The notes under the pieces: generated by a model
Databases searched by the model: none
What the model was told of the DNA's origin: nothing
Seen by the model: the letters and a program-made list of their open reading frames with translations, nothing else
From: Methanoculleus chikugoensis
Lineage (GTDB): Archaea > Halobacteriota > Methanomicrobia > Methanomicrobiales > Methanoculleaceae
Reading direction: 5' to 3'
Length of the DNA stretch: 64,000 nucleotides
NCBI RefSeq assembly: GCF_019669965.1
Contig: NZ_AP019781.1
Location: forward strand, 1,178,001-1,242,000
Shown: piece by piece, positions 7,905-16,791 of the stretch
Layout: each line of letters starts with the position of its first letter
Numbering within the stretch: the stretch's first letter is position 1
Position numbers and translations under genes: made by a program

Positions 7905-10352
7905 TCACCGGACAAACGGTATACTGCCGCGGTCGATGAGGCGGTAGGCGTAGACCTTTATCGGGTCCGTGATCACGAGCGCCCAGACGAGCGCGTAGAC
8001 CCAGATGAAGACCGCAAGCGGCCAGCCGATGGGCGTTATGATGAATCCGTAGACGGTGATCAGGGTCGCGACTGTCTGCGTGACGATAACCGCCCCGAGC
8101 AGGACCGGGGCGGGCCGGACGGACCAGAACGGGCCCCGGGTGCGGGCGACGAAGACGGTGAGGTGGCCGGCGACCGCGAGTTTGAGGAAGACGAGCGACC
8201 GGATGACGTCCAGGGGGAGGTTGAACGGTCCCTGCGCGATGGCAAGCAGGGTAAAGGAGGATACGACGCCCACAAACCCGATGATCGTCGAGAGCGTGAG
8301 GATCTCGCGCATCTTCCACCGTTCGGGCGACCGGGAGTAGAGGACGTTGTCCCAGGCGATGGTCATGATCGGGATGTCGTTTAAGAGGGCAAGGAGGACG
8401 ATCATCAGGGCGGTGATCGGGAAGAACCCGAAGATCAGGATCGAGAGAGTGATGAAGAAGAGGACGCGGATGGTTTCGGCGATCCGGTAGGTGACGTAGT
8501 GGCTCATGCGCTGAAAGATCATCCGGCTCTCTTTGATCGCGTCGATGATCACTGAGAGGCCCGGTTTTGTAAGGACGATCGCGGCCGCCGACTTCGCTGC
8601 ATCCGTTGCTCCCGCGACGGCGATCCCGACGTCAGCCTTTTTGAGCGCGGGGGCGTCGTTCACGCCGTCTCCGGTCATGCCGACGATGTGCCCCCGCGAC
8701 TGGAGGAGGGAGACGATCCGGTATTTGTGTTCGGGGAAGACCTCGGCAAACCCGGCCGCTTCTTCGACGATCTCCGCGGCTTTCGGGTCGCTCTCCTTTA
8801 CGAAGGCATCGGCGGTGGTGATCTCCGTCCGGAGGCCCACCTCCCGGGCGACCTCCCGGGCGATCGCGGTGTGGTCGCCGGTGACCATCTTGACGTCGAG
8901 CCCCATATCCGCCGCCGTTTTGATGGTTGCCGCGGAGTCGTCGCGGGGCGGGTCGTGGAGGCCGAGGACGCCGGCGTATACCCAGGTGTTGGGGGCGTCG
9001 CTCCTTGCGACGCCGAGCATCCGGTAACCTTTCTTCGCGAAGGTTTCGGAGAGGCGGTCGACCCTCTCCCGGAGATCCTTTCTCTCGCCGGCGAGGGCGA
9101 GGATCACCTGCGGCGCACCCTTTGCGACCGAGAACTCGCGGCCGTCGCCGCCCCGGACCGTGGCCTCGGTACGCTTTATCACCGCATCGAAGGGCTTGAA
9201 GCCAGTGACGGTGAAAGCGGAAAGCCGTTCTTTGAGGTCCTGCGCCTCCTCTGACTCGATGATCGCGACGTCGATGGGGTCCCGGTCCTCTTCGCGGGAC
9301 GCGAGGAGGGCGGCAAGCAGGACGTCGTCCTTCCCGAACCCTTCAAACGGGACGACATCGGCGAGGGTGAGCCTGTTCTCCGTGATTGTCCCGGTCTTGT
9401 CGGTGCAGAGGACGTCCACCCCGGCCATCTCCTCGATGGCGACGAGTCTGCTGACGATGGCTTCCTTCCGCGCAAGCGCCGTCGCCCCCACGGCCATGGT
9501 GATCGAGAGGACGGCCGGCATCGCCGCGGGGATGGCCGCCACGACCAGGACGAGCGCGAACTGGAGGGTTTCGAGGAGACTCTCCTGCCGGATGATCGAG
9601 ACGATGAAGACCACGGTGACGAGGGCGACCGCGAGCACGATCAGGTAATCGCCGATCCTGACGACGGCCTTCCGGAAGTGGCTGACCGTCGCCGCCTCCC
9701 CGGCGAGACGGGCGGTCCGGCCGAAGAAGGTCTTCTCCCCTGTTGCCACCACGAGCGCGGTCATCTCCCCCTGTTTGACGGTGGAGCCGGAGTAGGCTAT
9801 ATCCGATACGTGCTTCTCGACCGGCATCGACTCCCCGGTGAGCGCGGACTCGTCGGCCGAGAGGAAGTCACCTTCGACGAGTTTGATATCGGCAGGCACG
9901 ACATCCCCATACCTGACCCGGACGATATCGCCGGGAACGAGGTCCCGTGCGGCGATCGTCTGCCACCGGCCGTCGCGGAGCACCCTTGCCTCGAGCGCGA
10001 GCCTCTTTTTCAGCATGGCGATGGCGTTTCCGGCCTGGCGCTCCTGCCAGAAACCGACGACCGCGTTCACGAGGAGGAGGAGGAGGATGATCGCGAAGTC
10101 CTCCCAGCGCCCTATGACGGCGGAGATGACGAGCGCCGCCTCGACCATCCACGCTATGGGGCCCCAGAAGTAGTGCAGGAACTTTTTGACCGCGCTCTCT
10201 TCCTTCTCGGGGATCTCGTTGTAGCCGTACTTCCGGATCCGGTCCCCTGCCTCGGACCCGGACAGGCCGTCCCGCCGGGAGGATAGAACCCGGTAGAGGT
10301 CGTCGACGGCCATGCCCCGGGCCTCGTCGGTGCCGATCACCTGACGCTCCAT
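7905..10352 (-). CDS. Plasma-membrane P-type (P3A) H+-ATPase
   Basis: The protein has 815 residues and resembles plant, fungal and archaeal proton-pumping P3A ATPases. The N-terminus (GLSGSEAGDRIRKYGYNEIP) leads into the first membrane pair. The actuator motif LTGESMPVEK, the M4 motif AAIPAAMPAVLS and the phosphorylation site CTDKTGTITENRLT follow, then the hinge MTGDGVNDAPALKKADVG and a C-terminal block of membrane helices. The PAAMPAV sequence in M4 and the lack of heavy-metal domains argue for H+ rather than Cu or Ca transport. It stands convergent to ppsA (10-base gap) and divergent from the phosphorylase gene. Methanogens rarely depend on such pumps; a role in pH homeostasis is an inference. 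Confidence 0.9.
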   Translation of the reverse strand: MERQVIGTDEARGMAVDDLYRVLSSRRDGLSGSEAGDRIRKYGYNEIPEKEESAVKKFLHYFWGPIAWMVEAALVISAVIGRWEDFAIILLLLLVNAVVGFWQERQAGNAIAMLKKRLALEARVLRDGRWQTIAARDLVPGDIVRVRYGDVVPADIKLVEGDFLSADESALTGESMPVEKHVSDIAYSGSTVKQGEMTALVVATGEKTFFGRTARLAGEAATVSHFRKAVVRIGDYLIVLAVALVTVVFIVSIIRQESLLETLQFALVLVVAAIPAAMPAVLSITMAVGATALARKEAIVSRLVAIEEMAGVDVLCTDKTGTITENRLTLADVVPFEGFGKDDVLLAALLASREEDRDPIDVAIIESEEAQDLKERLSAFTVTGFKPFDAVIKRTEATVRGGDGREFSVAKGAPQVILALAGERKDLRERVDRLSETFAKKGYRMLGVARSDAPNTWVYAGVLGLHDPPRDDSAATIKTAADMGLDVKMVTGDHTAIAREVAREVGLRTEITTADAFVKESDPKAAEIVEEAAGFAEVFPEHKYRIVSLLQSRGHIVGMTGDGVNDAPALKKADVGIAVAGATDAAKSAAAIVLTKPGLSVIIDAIKESRMIFQRMSHYVTYRIAETIRVLFFITLSILIFGFFPITALMIVLLALLNDIPIMTIAWDNVLYSRSPERWKMREILTLSTIIGFVGVVSSFTLLAIAQGPFNLPLDVIRSLVFLKLAVAGHLTVFVARTRGPFWSVRPAPVLLGAVIVTQTVATLITVYGFIITPIGWPLAVFIWVYALVWALVITDPIKVYAYRLIDRGSIPFVR

Positions 10353-10383
10353 GGCTCTTCCGCCCGCCCCTCTCTACCGGATC

Positions 10384-10390
10384 GTATATA
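10384..10390 (+). promoter_or_regulatory. TATA box of the phosphorylase gene
   Basis: GTATATA lies 38 bases before the ATG at 10422 and 62 before the ATG at 10446. Transcription is expected near 10412, so both starts remain possible. Confidence 0.5.
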
Positions 10391-10421
10391 GGTGCCGCTG
10401 TCCGGGCACAGGCAGGTTCAT

Positions 10422-12218
10422 ATGGAGCAGAGGGAATGCAGGGCCATGGCGGCGAGGGACCCTGTCTGCGGGATGCCGGTGGACCCGGCAACGGCAACGT
10501 ATTCAGTGGATATTCGGGGCGGGACCTACTACTTCTCGAACAAACTCTGCAGGGATACGTTCGTCGAGGGGGAGAAGATCGCCTACTTCTCGATGGAGAT
10601 CGGTCTCGAGAGCGATATACCGACCTACAGCGGCGGTCTTGGGGTGCTTGCCGGGGACGTCATCCGTTCGAGCGCCGACCTCTTCATCCCGATGGTCGCG
10701 GTGACGCTCGTCAACCGGAAAGGCTACGTGCGGCAGCGGCTGACCCCGGAGGGCGATCAGGTCGACCTTCCGGACGAGTGGGAGCCGCGGGGGCACATGC
10801 GGGAACTCCCCGAGCGGGTGACGGTGCGGATCGGGGATGCGAACGTCGCGATCAGGGCCTGGATCTACGACTACTGGAGCCCTGTTGGCGGCCTCGTGCC
10901 GGTCTTCTTCCTCGATACCGACCTCCCGGAGAACACGCCGGATGACCGGGGGATAACCGATTGCCTCTACGGCGGCGACCAGGAGTACCGGTTCAAACAG
11001 GCGATCGTGCTCGGGATCGGCGGGGCCCGGATGCTCGCGGCACAGGAGATCAGGGTCGGCAAGTACCATATCAACGAGAGCCACTCGAGCCTCCTCACCC
11101 TCGAGCTCCTCAGGCGCCCGGGTATGGACGAAGAGAAGGTGCAGACACACTGTATCTTTACCACCCATACCCCGGTGGCGACGGCGTTCGAGACGTTCCC
11201 GCGTGAGATGGCGGTTCGCCTGCTCAGGGGGGAGGTCCCGCCGGAGTTGCTCGGGCAGTACGTCGGGGACAACGGGCTTGCGCTCGCGACCCTTGCGTTC
11301 CGCCTGAGCAGGTACGTCAACGGCGTGACGACGGCGCACATGAACTTCTCGCAACGGCTCTTTCCGGCCTTTCACATCCGTGCGGTGACGAACGGCGTTC
11401 ACCCGCACACGTGGACGTCGGGACCGTTCCGGGATCTTTACGACCGCTACATCACCGGCTGGGCGCAGGAGCCGGAGCTGCTCGTCAGGGTCGACAAGAT
11501 CCCGCACGAGGATATCAGGCACGCCCACCGACAGGCTAAGCAGACCCTGGTGGACTACGTCAGGGAGAAGAACGGCGTCGACCTGGACCCTTCCGCCCTC
11601 ACGATCGGGTTTGCCCGGCGGGCGGCGGCCTACAAGCGGGCAGCCCTGCTCTTCTCGGACCTTGAGAAACTGCGGGAGGCCGGCAGGCGGGGGACGATCC
11701 AGCTCGTCTTTTCCGGGAAGGCCCATCCGGCCGACGCGGCCGGCAGGCAGGAGATCCGCCGGGTCCACGACGCCATGCACGACCTTGAGGGGGAGGTGAC
11801 GGGCGTCTACCTCGAGAACTACTCGATGGATATTGCGGGCCTGATGACCGCGGGGGTGGACGTCTGGCTGAACACGCCCCTCCCACCCTACGAAGCGAGC
11901 GGCACGAGCGGCATGAAGGCCGCCTTGAACGGCGTGGTCAACTTCAGCGTTCTCGACGGGTGGTGGATCGAGGGCTGGATCGAGGGGACGACGGGGTGGG
12001 CGATCGGCCCCGGACCCGGTGCCCCGGTGAGCGAGGCCGAACGGCGGGCCCGGGAACTCCAGGACCTTTACAGCAAACTCGAGTACCTGATCATCCCCAC
12101 CTACTACCTCCGGAAGGACGAGTGGGCGACGATCATGCGGAGCTCGATCGCGAAGATAGCCTATTACTTCAACACGCACCGGATGATGCGTCGCTACGCG
12201 ACGGAGGCGTATCTCTAA
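10422..12218 (+). CDS. glgP: Alpha-glucan (glycogen) phosphorylase with N-terminal YHS domain
   Basis: This protein of about 598 residues joins two domains. Residues 9-45 form a YHS metal-binding domain (DPVCGMPVDP, then YYFSNKLCRDTF), usually found on copper ATPases and oxygenases. The rest is a short GT35 alpha-glucan phosphorylase, which releases glucose-1-phosphate from glycogen or maltodextrin. Visible parts are IAYFSMEIGLESDIPTYSGG, KYHINESHSSLL, FTTHTPVATAFETF and the PLP-lysine region EASGTSGMKAALNG. Other starts are 10446 (MAARDPVCGM) and an upstream open frame. No canonical ribosome site decides between them. With MalQ about 0.7 kb downstream on the other strand, a polyglucan storage role is likely. 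The YHS fusion on a phosphorylase is odd and may confer metal or redox sensing. Confidence 0.88.
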   Translation: MEQRECRAMAARDPVCGMPVDPATATYSVDIRGGTYYFSNKLCRDTFVEGEKIAYFSMEIGLESDIPTYSGGLGVLAGDVIRSSADLFIPMVAVTLVNRKGYVRQRLTPEGDQVDLPDEWEPRGHMRELPERVTVRIGDANVAIRAWIYDYWSPVGGLVPVFFLDTDLPENTPDDRGITDCLYGGDQEYRFKQAIVLGIGGARMLAAQEIRVGKYHINESHSSLLTLELLRRPGMDEEKVQTHCIFTTHTPVATAFETFPREMAVRLLRGEVPPELLGQYVGDNGLALATLAFRLSRYVNGVTTAHMNFSQRLFPAFHIRAVTNGVHPHTWTSGPFRDLYDRYITGWAQEPELLVRVDKIPHEDIRHAHRQAKQTLVDYVREKNGVDLDPSALTIGFARRAAAYKRAALLFSDLEKLREAGRRGTIQLVFSGKAHPADAAGRQEIRRVHDAMHDLEGEVTGVYLENYSMDIAGLMTAGVDVWLNTPLPPYEASGTSGMKAALNGVVNFSVLDGWWIEGWIEGTTGWAIGPGPGAPVSEAERRARELQDLYSKLEYLIIPTYYLRKDEWATIMRSSIAKIAYYFNTHRMMRRYATEAYL

Positions 12219-12264
12219 AGGGGCCGGGGCCGAAAGGGGGCGGATCTTCTGCCCGAACGGCTCG

Positions 12265-12344
12265 TGTAACGGAGATGTTACGAGATCCTCGGAGATGTAA
12301 CAGCATTGTAACAATCTTGACTATGCTGTAACAAAACTGTAACA
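12265..12344 (+). promoter_or_regulatory. Array of TGTAACA boxes
   Basis: TGTAAC(A) occurs at 12265, 12296, 12307, 12327 and 12338 on the plus strand. One inverted copy (TGTTAC) lies at 12276. Centre-to-centre distances of about 11, 20 and 31 bases keep several copies on the same helical face. The array lies just before the 65-residue gene at 12375 and ends next to a TTAAAT element. It looks like a multi-site operator for an oligomeric regulator. Confidence 0.6.
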
Positions 12345-12374
12345 ATTAAATCCCGGCCCGAAAAAGATCCCTCT

Positions 12375-12572
12375 ATGTCCAGAGTCGTCCGGGTCGACGA
12401 GGAGGCGCTGGAGGTCGCCCTCAAGTATGGGAAGAACCTCTCGCTCGGGATCATGAAGATGGAAGAGATGATCGCAAAGCAGGAGAAGGCGAAGCGTGAC
12501 TACACCGCCATCGAGGAGATGGTCCGCCGGACGATCCGCGAGGAACTCGAGGGGCTGACTTCCAGATATTGA
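12375..12572 (+). CDS. Small protein, possible ribbon-helix-helix regulator
   Basis: This 65-residue charged protein begins MSRVVRVDEEALEVALKYGK. That could form the beta strand and first helix of a ribbon-helix-helix or antitoxin-like DNA-binding fold. The rest (KMEEMIAKQEKAKRDYTAIE) is predicted to be a long helix or coiled coil. No toxin-like partner is adjacent. It lies 30 bases behind the TGTAACA array, so self-regulation through those boxes is an attractive guess. There is no clear Shine-Dalgarno, in keeping with a short or absent leader. Codon use matches the neighbouring genes. The fold call is weak; it is best treated as a conserved-looking hypothetical. Confidence 0.6.
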   Translation: MSRVVRVDEEALEVALKYGKNLSLGIMKMEEMIAKQEKAKRDYTAIEEMVRRTIREELEGLTSRY

Positions 12573-12709
12573 TCCAGATGGCGGCCTCAAAAGCAACCCG
12601 GTAGAAGGGGTGCTCCTGCTCTTTGACTTCTGGACTCCGGAGAGACCATCAAGTAGGTCGTGTTGTCCCAGAACATGGAAACTAGCGTGTTTCCGAGAGT
12701 GCCCGATAC

Positions 12710-12890
12710 ACTGGACCATGGGGATATCGCCACTGGGGGAGGCGGCTCGCGGGGAGGGGGCATGCCCTCTCCCCTGTCTACACCTCATATGAGGATGGTT
12801 GTAACCCCACCCCTCCCGGCCTCCGGCCTCCTCCCCCGCCCCTGAGGGGCGGGGGCAGTGCGTGGCGATATCCGATGGAGATCCGTGCTC
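12710..12890. repeat. Dispersed repeat family A, copy 1
   Basis: The ends are inverted: GGGATATCGCCACTGGGGG on the left (12721) and GGCAGTGCGTGGCGATATCC on the right (to 12873), with GATGGAGATCCGTG beyond. The interior carries CCCGGCCTCCGGCCTCCTCC and a GCCCCTGAGGGGC hairpin, shared with the copy at 45.7 kb. It lies between convergent genes (the 65-residue gene and malQ). No coding signal was found. Confidence 0.75.
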
Positions 12891-12954
12891 TGGAGCAACT
12901 CTGGGCAAGGCTATCTAGAGGATCATCCAGCGTTAAGGTTCCAGGACCACCGAC

Positions 12955-14454
12955 TCACCCCCGCCCGGTGAGTTCCGTGAGTTCCCGGAGCCACTCGAAC
13001 GGCGCACCGGCGAACTCCTCCGGCGTCATCCGCCACTCCCAGTTCCCTGTGGTGGTCGAGGGGTAGTTCATCCGTGCCGCGGCGCCGAGGCCGAGAACGT
13101 CCTGCATGGGAACGATACATGCCCGGGCGACCGATGTCATCCCGAGCCGGACGAACTCCCGGTGGACAGAGTCCGCCCTCACCTCCCGCCCGGCGTAGGC
13201 GAAGAACCGCTCTTTATCCTCATCCGTCGCCTCCTCCTCAAACCATCCCCGTGCCGTGTTGTTGTCGTGCGTCCCCGTGTAGCAGATGAGGTTATGGACG
13301 TAGTTGTGCGGGATGTGGGCGCTTCCTGCGATCCCCTCGCCGAACGCGAAGAGGAGGATCTTCATCCCTGGGAAGTCGAACCGGTCGAGGAGGGCCTGGA
13401 CGGCGGGGGTGTTCGCCCCCAGGTCTTCGGCGACGATGGCAAAGCAGGGGTGCTTTCGGACGAGCGCCTCGAAAAAGCCGGCTCCCGGCCCGTCGACCCA
13501 GGTCCCGTGCTCCGCCGTCGGATCGCCCGCCGGGATCTCGTAGTAGTCGGCGAACGCCCGGAAGTGGTCGATCCGGAAGAGGTCGTAGAGTTCGCCGGAC
13601 CGGGCGAGCCTGCCCGCCCACCAGTTGTACCCCCGTTTTCGGAGTGCGGCCCAGTCGTAGACCGGGTTCCCCCAGAGTTGCCCCGTCTTGCTGAAGATAT
13701 CGGGCGGCACCCCCGCCACCACGGTCGGGCGGAGGTCTTCGTCCAGTTTGAAGATCCCGGGGTTCGCCCAGACGTCGACGCTGTCGTAGGCGACGTAGAT
13801 CGGGATATCGCCGATGACCTGGATGCCGTGGTCGGTGCAGTACCGGCGGAGGGCCGACCACTGCCGGGCGGCGATGTACTGGAGGAACTTCTCCTTTCGT
13901 ATCTGGTCGTCGAGCAGTTCGCGCATCTCCTTGAGGGCTTCCGGTTCCCGGGCCCGGATCTCGTCCGGCCACCGGGTCCACGCCTGCCCGCGGAAATGGT
14001 CTTTTAACGCGACGAAGAGCGCGTGGTCGTCGAGCCACCATCCCGCCCCGTCGCAGAACGCTTCGAACCTGCGATCCGGCCCGGAGTAGCGGAACCGCTC
14101 GTATGCAGCCGCAAACAGCCGCTCGTGGTACCACACGGCCGCCTCGTAGGCCGCCCGCCCGTCCGGAAAACCGGGCGCCGGCTCCAGTTCGCTCTTCCTG
14201 AGGTAGCCTTCCCGGATAAGCATCTCCGGGCTGATGAGGAGGGTGTTTGCGGCGAACGCCGACGGGCTCGAATAGGGGGAGTGGGCGTACGCCGCCTCTG
14301 TCGGGTTGAGCGGCAGGATCTGCCAGTAGTGCTGCCGTGCCCGCTCAAGCGCCTCGACGAACCGGTATGCCGCCGGGCCGAAGTCCCCGATGCCGTACGG
14401 CGACGGCAGGGACGTGATATGCAGGAGTATGCCGCTTCCCCGTGTCTGAATCAT
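12955..14454 (-). CDS. malQ: 4-alpha-glucanotransferase (amylomaltase, GH77)
   Basis: The protein has 499 residues, the usual GH77 length. It transfers maltodextrin segments and releases glucose, working with the phosphorylase encoded nearby. The start MIQTRGSGILLHITSLPSPYG is typical of MalQ. The barrel contains the nucleophile in LFRIDHFRAFADYYEIP, the acid/base Glu in IVAEDLG and the third acidic residue in YTGTHDNNT. WGNPVYDW and GNWEWRM, which line the sugar site, are present. The start at 14454 was chosen over an open upstream extension because homology begins there. It is convergent with the 65-residue gene, and a family A repeat separates the two. Confidence 0.95.
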   Translation of the reverse strand: MIQTRGSGILLHITSLPSPYGIGDFGPAAYRFVEALERARQHYWQILPLNPTEAAYAHSPYSSPSAFAANTLLISPEMLIREGYLRKSELEPAPGFPDGRAAYEAAVWYHERLFAAAYERFRYSGPDRRFEAFCDGAGWWLDDHALFVALKDHFRGQAWTRWPDEIRAREPEALKEMRELLDDQIRKEKFLQYIAARQWSALRRYCTDHGIQVIGDIPIYVAYDSVDVWANPGIFKLDEDLRPTVVAGVPPDIFSKTGQLWGNPVYDWAALRKRGYNWWAGRLARSGELYDLFRIDHFRAFADYYEIPAGDPTAEHGTWVDGPGAGFFEALVRKHPCFAIVAEDLGANTPAVQALLDRFDFPGMKILLFAFGEGIAGSAHIPHNYVHNLICYTGTHDNNTARGWFEEEATDEDKERFFAYAGREVRADSVHREFVRLGMTSVARACIVPMQDVLGLGAAARMNYPSTTTGNWEWRMTPEEFAGAPFEWLRELTELTGRG

Positions 14455-14581
14455 ACGTCTTCTCCCGATAACTCGCCCTTCTGGGGCGGCCCCAACGTAT
14501 AGTCTTATCCCGCACCGGTGAGGGGTACGGTCAAATAGACCCCGCTCCATAGGAGCCGGAAAGGAGGTGATTGAGACGGCG

Positions 14582-14779
14582 TTGCCAACCGCCATGACCA
14601 CGTCCCGCGTTCACGAGTACCTCCGCGACGCCCCTTACCCGGCGACCCGGCAGAGCCTGGTCGCCTACGCCCGCGAGGCAGGTGCACCGGGCGACATCCT
14701 GCGGGCGCTCGCACGGTTGCCGGAGAGGCGGTATACGAGCCCGGACGTCGTGACCGAGACCATCGGGATGCTGATGTGA
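14582..14779 (+). CDS. DUF2795-like small protein
   Basis: This small protein of 61-70 residues contains VHEYLRDAPYPATRQSLVAY, followed by LRALARLPERRYTSPDVV. That pattern is found in DUF2795 proteins, which are thought to be small helical adaptor or DNA-binding proteins. A strong ribosome site (GGAGGTGA, 14563-14570) lies ahead. GTG at 14567 would overlap it, and ATG at 14594 is rather far, so TTG at 14582 gives the best spacing. It sits between divergent malQ and convergent TIGR04255 genes. No specific function can be given. Confidence 0.7.
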   Translation: MPTAMTTSRVHEYLRDAPYPATRQSLVAYAREAGAPGDILRALARLPERRYTSPDVVTETIGMLM

Positions 14780-14791
14780 GGGTCCGGGATA

Positions 14792-15565
14792 TCACCGTGC
14801 CGCTGCGGTCGCCGTCGCCTCCTCCCGGACGGTGAAGAGGTCGCGAAGAGTCTCCTTGATGCAGGCCTCGAAGATCTCCCGCACGTGGGTATGGGCGATC
14901 TCGAGCCAGTCGGCAACCCCGTCCGGCGGAATGTTCTGGCCTTCCGTCAGGTAGTAGTCGATGTTTAAGAGGAACGCGTTGTGCTCCGTCGATTCGGGGA
15001 CGGCGTCGGTGAGTTCCACCCGGCAGTTGTCGCGGTTGTCGTGGAACGAGAACTCGCACCCGGTGATGAACCCCGCCGGCACCCGCGGGAGTTCCGGCGG
15101 GAGGGCGGGGTAGAAGGCGAAGTAGTCCGAGAGCGCCACCTCCCGCTCTGGGATCTCGATGAAGTTGACGTAGCGCAGGTTCATGGTGCCGATGGCGTCG
15201 GTGCCGATGACCTCCCGGAACCGGTCGAACGCGCCGTGAATCCGCTCCGAAAAGGCCTCCCAGTGGACGTAGGGTTTCTGGCAGCTCACCGAGAGCAGGC
15301 GGGGCCCGACCTGGACGGCGCAGCCTTCGTCCTCGGCAAGAAAGATCGAGCGTTCGCCGACCAGGAGTTCTTCGCGGAGTCCTTCAGGGCCGAGGAGCAT
15401 CACCACCTCGCGCACGTAGCGCTGGTCGCGTTTCGGGTAGGCGTCTTTTAAGTGACCATACAGCATGCCGGGGTAGGTCAGGTCCCAGGGGGTGTCCTCG
15501 GGGAACCGGAACTCGCATATCACTTCGGCGGCGGGCGGGTTGACGTACTTCCGTACTTCTGCCAT
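14792..15565 (-). CDS. TIGR04255 family protein
   Basis: This protein of 257 residues opens MAEVRKYVNPPAAEVICEFR and includes LLSVSCQKPYVHWEAFSERI and TMNLRYVNFIEIP. These are features of the sporadically distributed TIGR04255 family. Members average about 250 residues, often lie near defence or mobile genes, and have no established function. It is soluble, with no signal peptide or membrane helix. The gene stands alone, 12 bases convergent with the DUF2795-like gene. G+C matches its surroundings, so recent transfer is not obvious. Confidence 0.75.
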   Translation of the reverse strand: MAEVRKYVNPPAAEVICEFRFPEDTPWDLTYPGMLYGHLKDAYPKRDQRYVREVVMLLGPEGLREELLVGERSIFLAEDEGCAVQVGPRLLSVSCQKPYVHWEAFSERIHGAFDRFREVIGTDAIGTMNLRYVNFIEIPEREVALSDYFAFYPALPPELPRVPAGFITGCEFSFHDNRDNCRVELTDAVPESTEHNAFLLNIDYYLTEGQNIPPDGVADWLEIAHTHVREIFEACIKETLRDLFTVREEATATAAAR

Positions 15566-15679
15566 ATTCTTCTCCCTCAGGGGGTGTTGGATGGAAGGAG
15601 ACTATTTTAAGGTGACTGCTGCCGGGCATTTGCCGGAACCCGCACGAGGTTTATCTTCCGCGGTCGCTATCCGGGTGTG

Positions 15680-16246
15680 ATGGGCGAAACGTTCCGCCAG
15701 ACTGTCCACCTGCTCATGGGTCTCCTCGGCGCGGCGGTGATCCTCCGCCTGGACGACCGGGGAGCATTCGTCTTCGTGAGCGCCGCTCTCGTCATCCAGT
15801 TCCTCCTCTGCGACGCCTTCACCCGCGGTTACGACGTCCCGGTTCTCTCGCGGGTGATGGACGAGTCGGAGCGTACCGGGAAGGTGCCGCTCAAGGGCGG
15901 GATCGCCTACGCCGCCGGAGCACTCTTCTGCCTCGCGGTCTTCGGGAGGGGGTACACTGCGGTCGGCCTCGTCACGGTCGGAGTGCTCGACAGCGTTTCA
16001 ACGCTCATCGGGCTGCGCTTCGGGCGACATACCCTCGTCGGGAAGAAATCGCTCGAGGGGACGATTGCCGGGGCAGCCGCGGCCGCGCTTGCCCTCTGCT
16101 TCCTGATCCCCTGGTGGGCGGCCGCGGTTGTGGCGGGGGTCGCCGGCATCATCGAGGCCTGCTTCCCGCTCGACGACAACGTGGCGATTCAGGTGGGGGC
16201 GTGCGTGATGCTGGCGGCGGTGGGAGTCGGGGTGGGGTTTGTTTGA
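15680..16246 (+). CDS. Dolichol/polyprenol kinase-like membrane protein
   Basis: This integral membrane protein of 188 residues has roughly six hydrophobic segments. The signature LVGKKSLEGTIAGAAAA and the acidic VGVLDSVSTLIG are characteristic of the CTP-dependent dolichol kinase / phosphatidate cytidylyltransferase superfamily (SEC59-like). Archaeal members probably phosphorylate polyprenols or related isoprenoid alcohols. A GTG directly precedes the ATG, and a TTTATC box lies about 30 bases upstream, so the message is probably nearly leaderless. Its 3' end faces a family A repeat. The substrate is inferred from the family only. Confidence 0.75.
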   Translation: MGETFRQTVHLLMGLLGAAVILRLDDRGAFVFVSAALVIQFLLCDAFTRGYDVPVLSRVMDESERTGKVPLKGGIAYAAGALFCLAVFGRGYTAVGLVTVGVLDSVSTLIGLRFGRHTLVGKKSLEGTIAGAAAAALALCFLIPWWAAAVVAGVAGIIEACFPLDDNVAIQVGACVMLAAVGVGVGFV

Positions 16247-16361
16247 GGAGGGTCTTTAGTGTGCATGGGGTCGTGCGGGAACCGAACCTGGGAAAAGCGA
16301 GGTTGTTTGACTGCGGCTGGCAGAATTGGCCGGGGCGATAAAAAGCCTGGTACAGGGGACC

Positions 16362-16701
16362 GTGGGCATATCGCCTCTGGGGGAGTGCGACTGGCCGAAG
16401 GTGCGACGTTCCGGAGAACGACTGTCCGTAGGATGTGATGGGCCGCTGGGCTGGAGTTTGAGAAGACCGGAGGTCTTCGAGGCGTGAGCGATAGCGAACG
16501 TAAGCACCGTTAGGTGCGAGGAACGGAGCTGGAGCACCGGTAGGAACGACGTTCCATGGGAACGGAGTTCGAGCACCGGAGGTGCGAGGTGCGGGGGCAG
16601 GAACACGAGAAGAACGAAGTTCTTTGAGGGGACAAGGGAGGGGGGCGCGCCCCCCTCCCCGTCAGCCCCACCCCGCGTGGCGATATCCACTGGAAAGCCG
16701 T
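16362..16701. repeat. Dispersed repeat family A, copy 2, with embedded family B modules
   Basis: The left end reads GGGCATATCGCCTCTGGGGG and the right end GCGTGGCGATATCCACTGG with AAGCCGTA. Inside are several family B modules (for example GTGCGACTGGCCG, and GAACGGAGTTCGAGCACCGG). A long GC-rich inverted repeat (GGGAGGGGGGCGCGCCCCCC) lies near 16636. The copy separates two convergent genes. Confidence 0.7.
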
Positions 16702-16791
16702 AGGTGAGCAGGCGTGATGAGAAAGAAGGAGCATGGTTCCCCGAGGCCCACCGGTTGGGCCCTTACGGGGCGGGAAACCCGCCTCTCTTCC

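Noticed and set aside
12241-12344. CRISPR-like array
   Set aside because: The repeated word is only seven bases long and spacings are short and irregular. No cas gene is near. It looks like an operator cluster.
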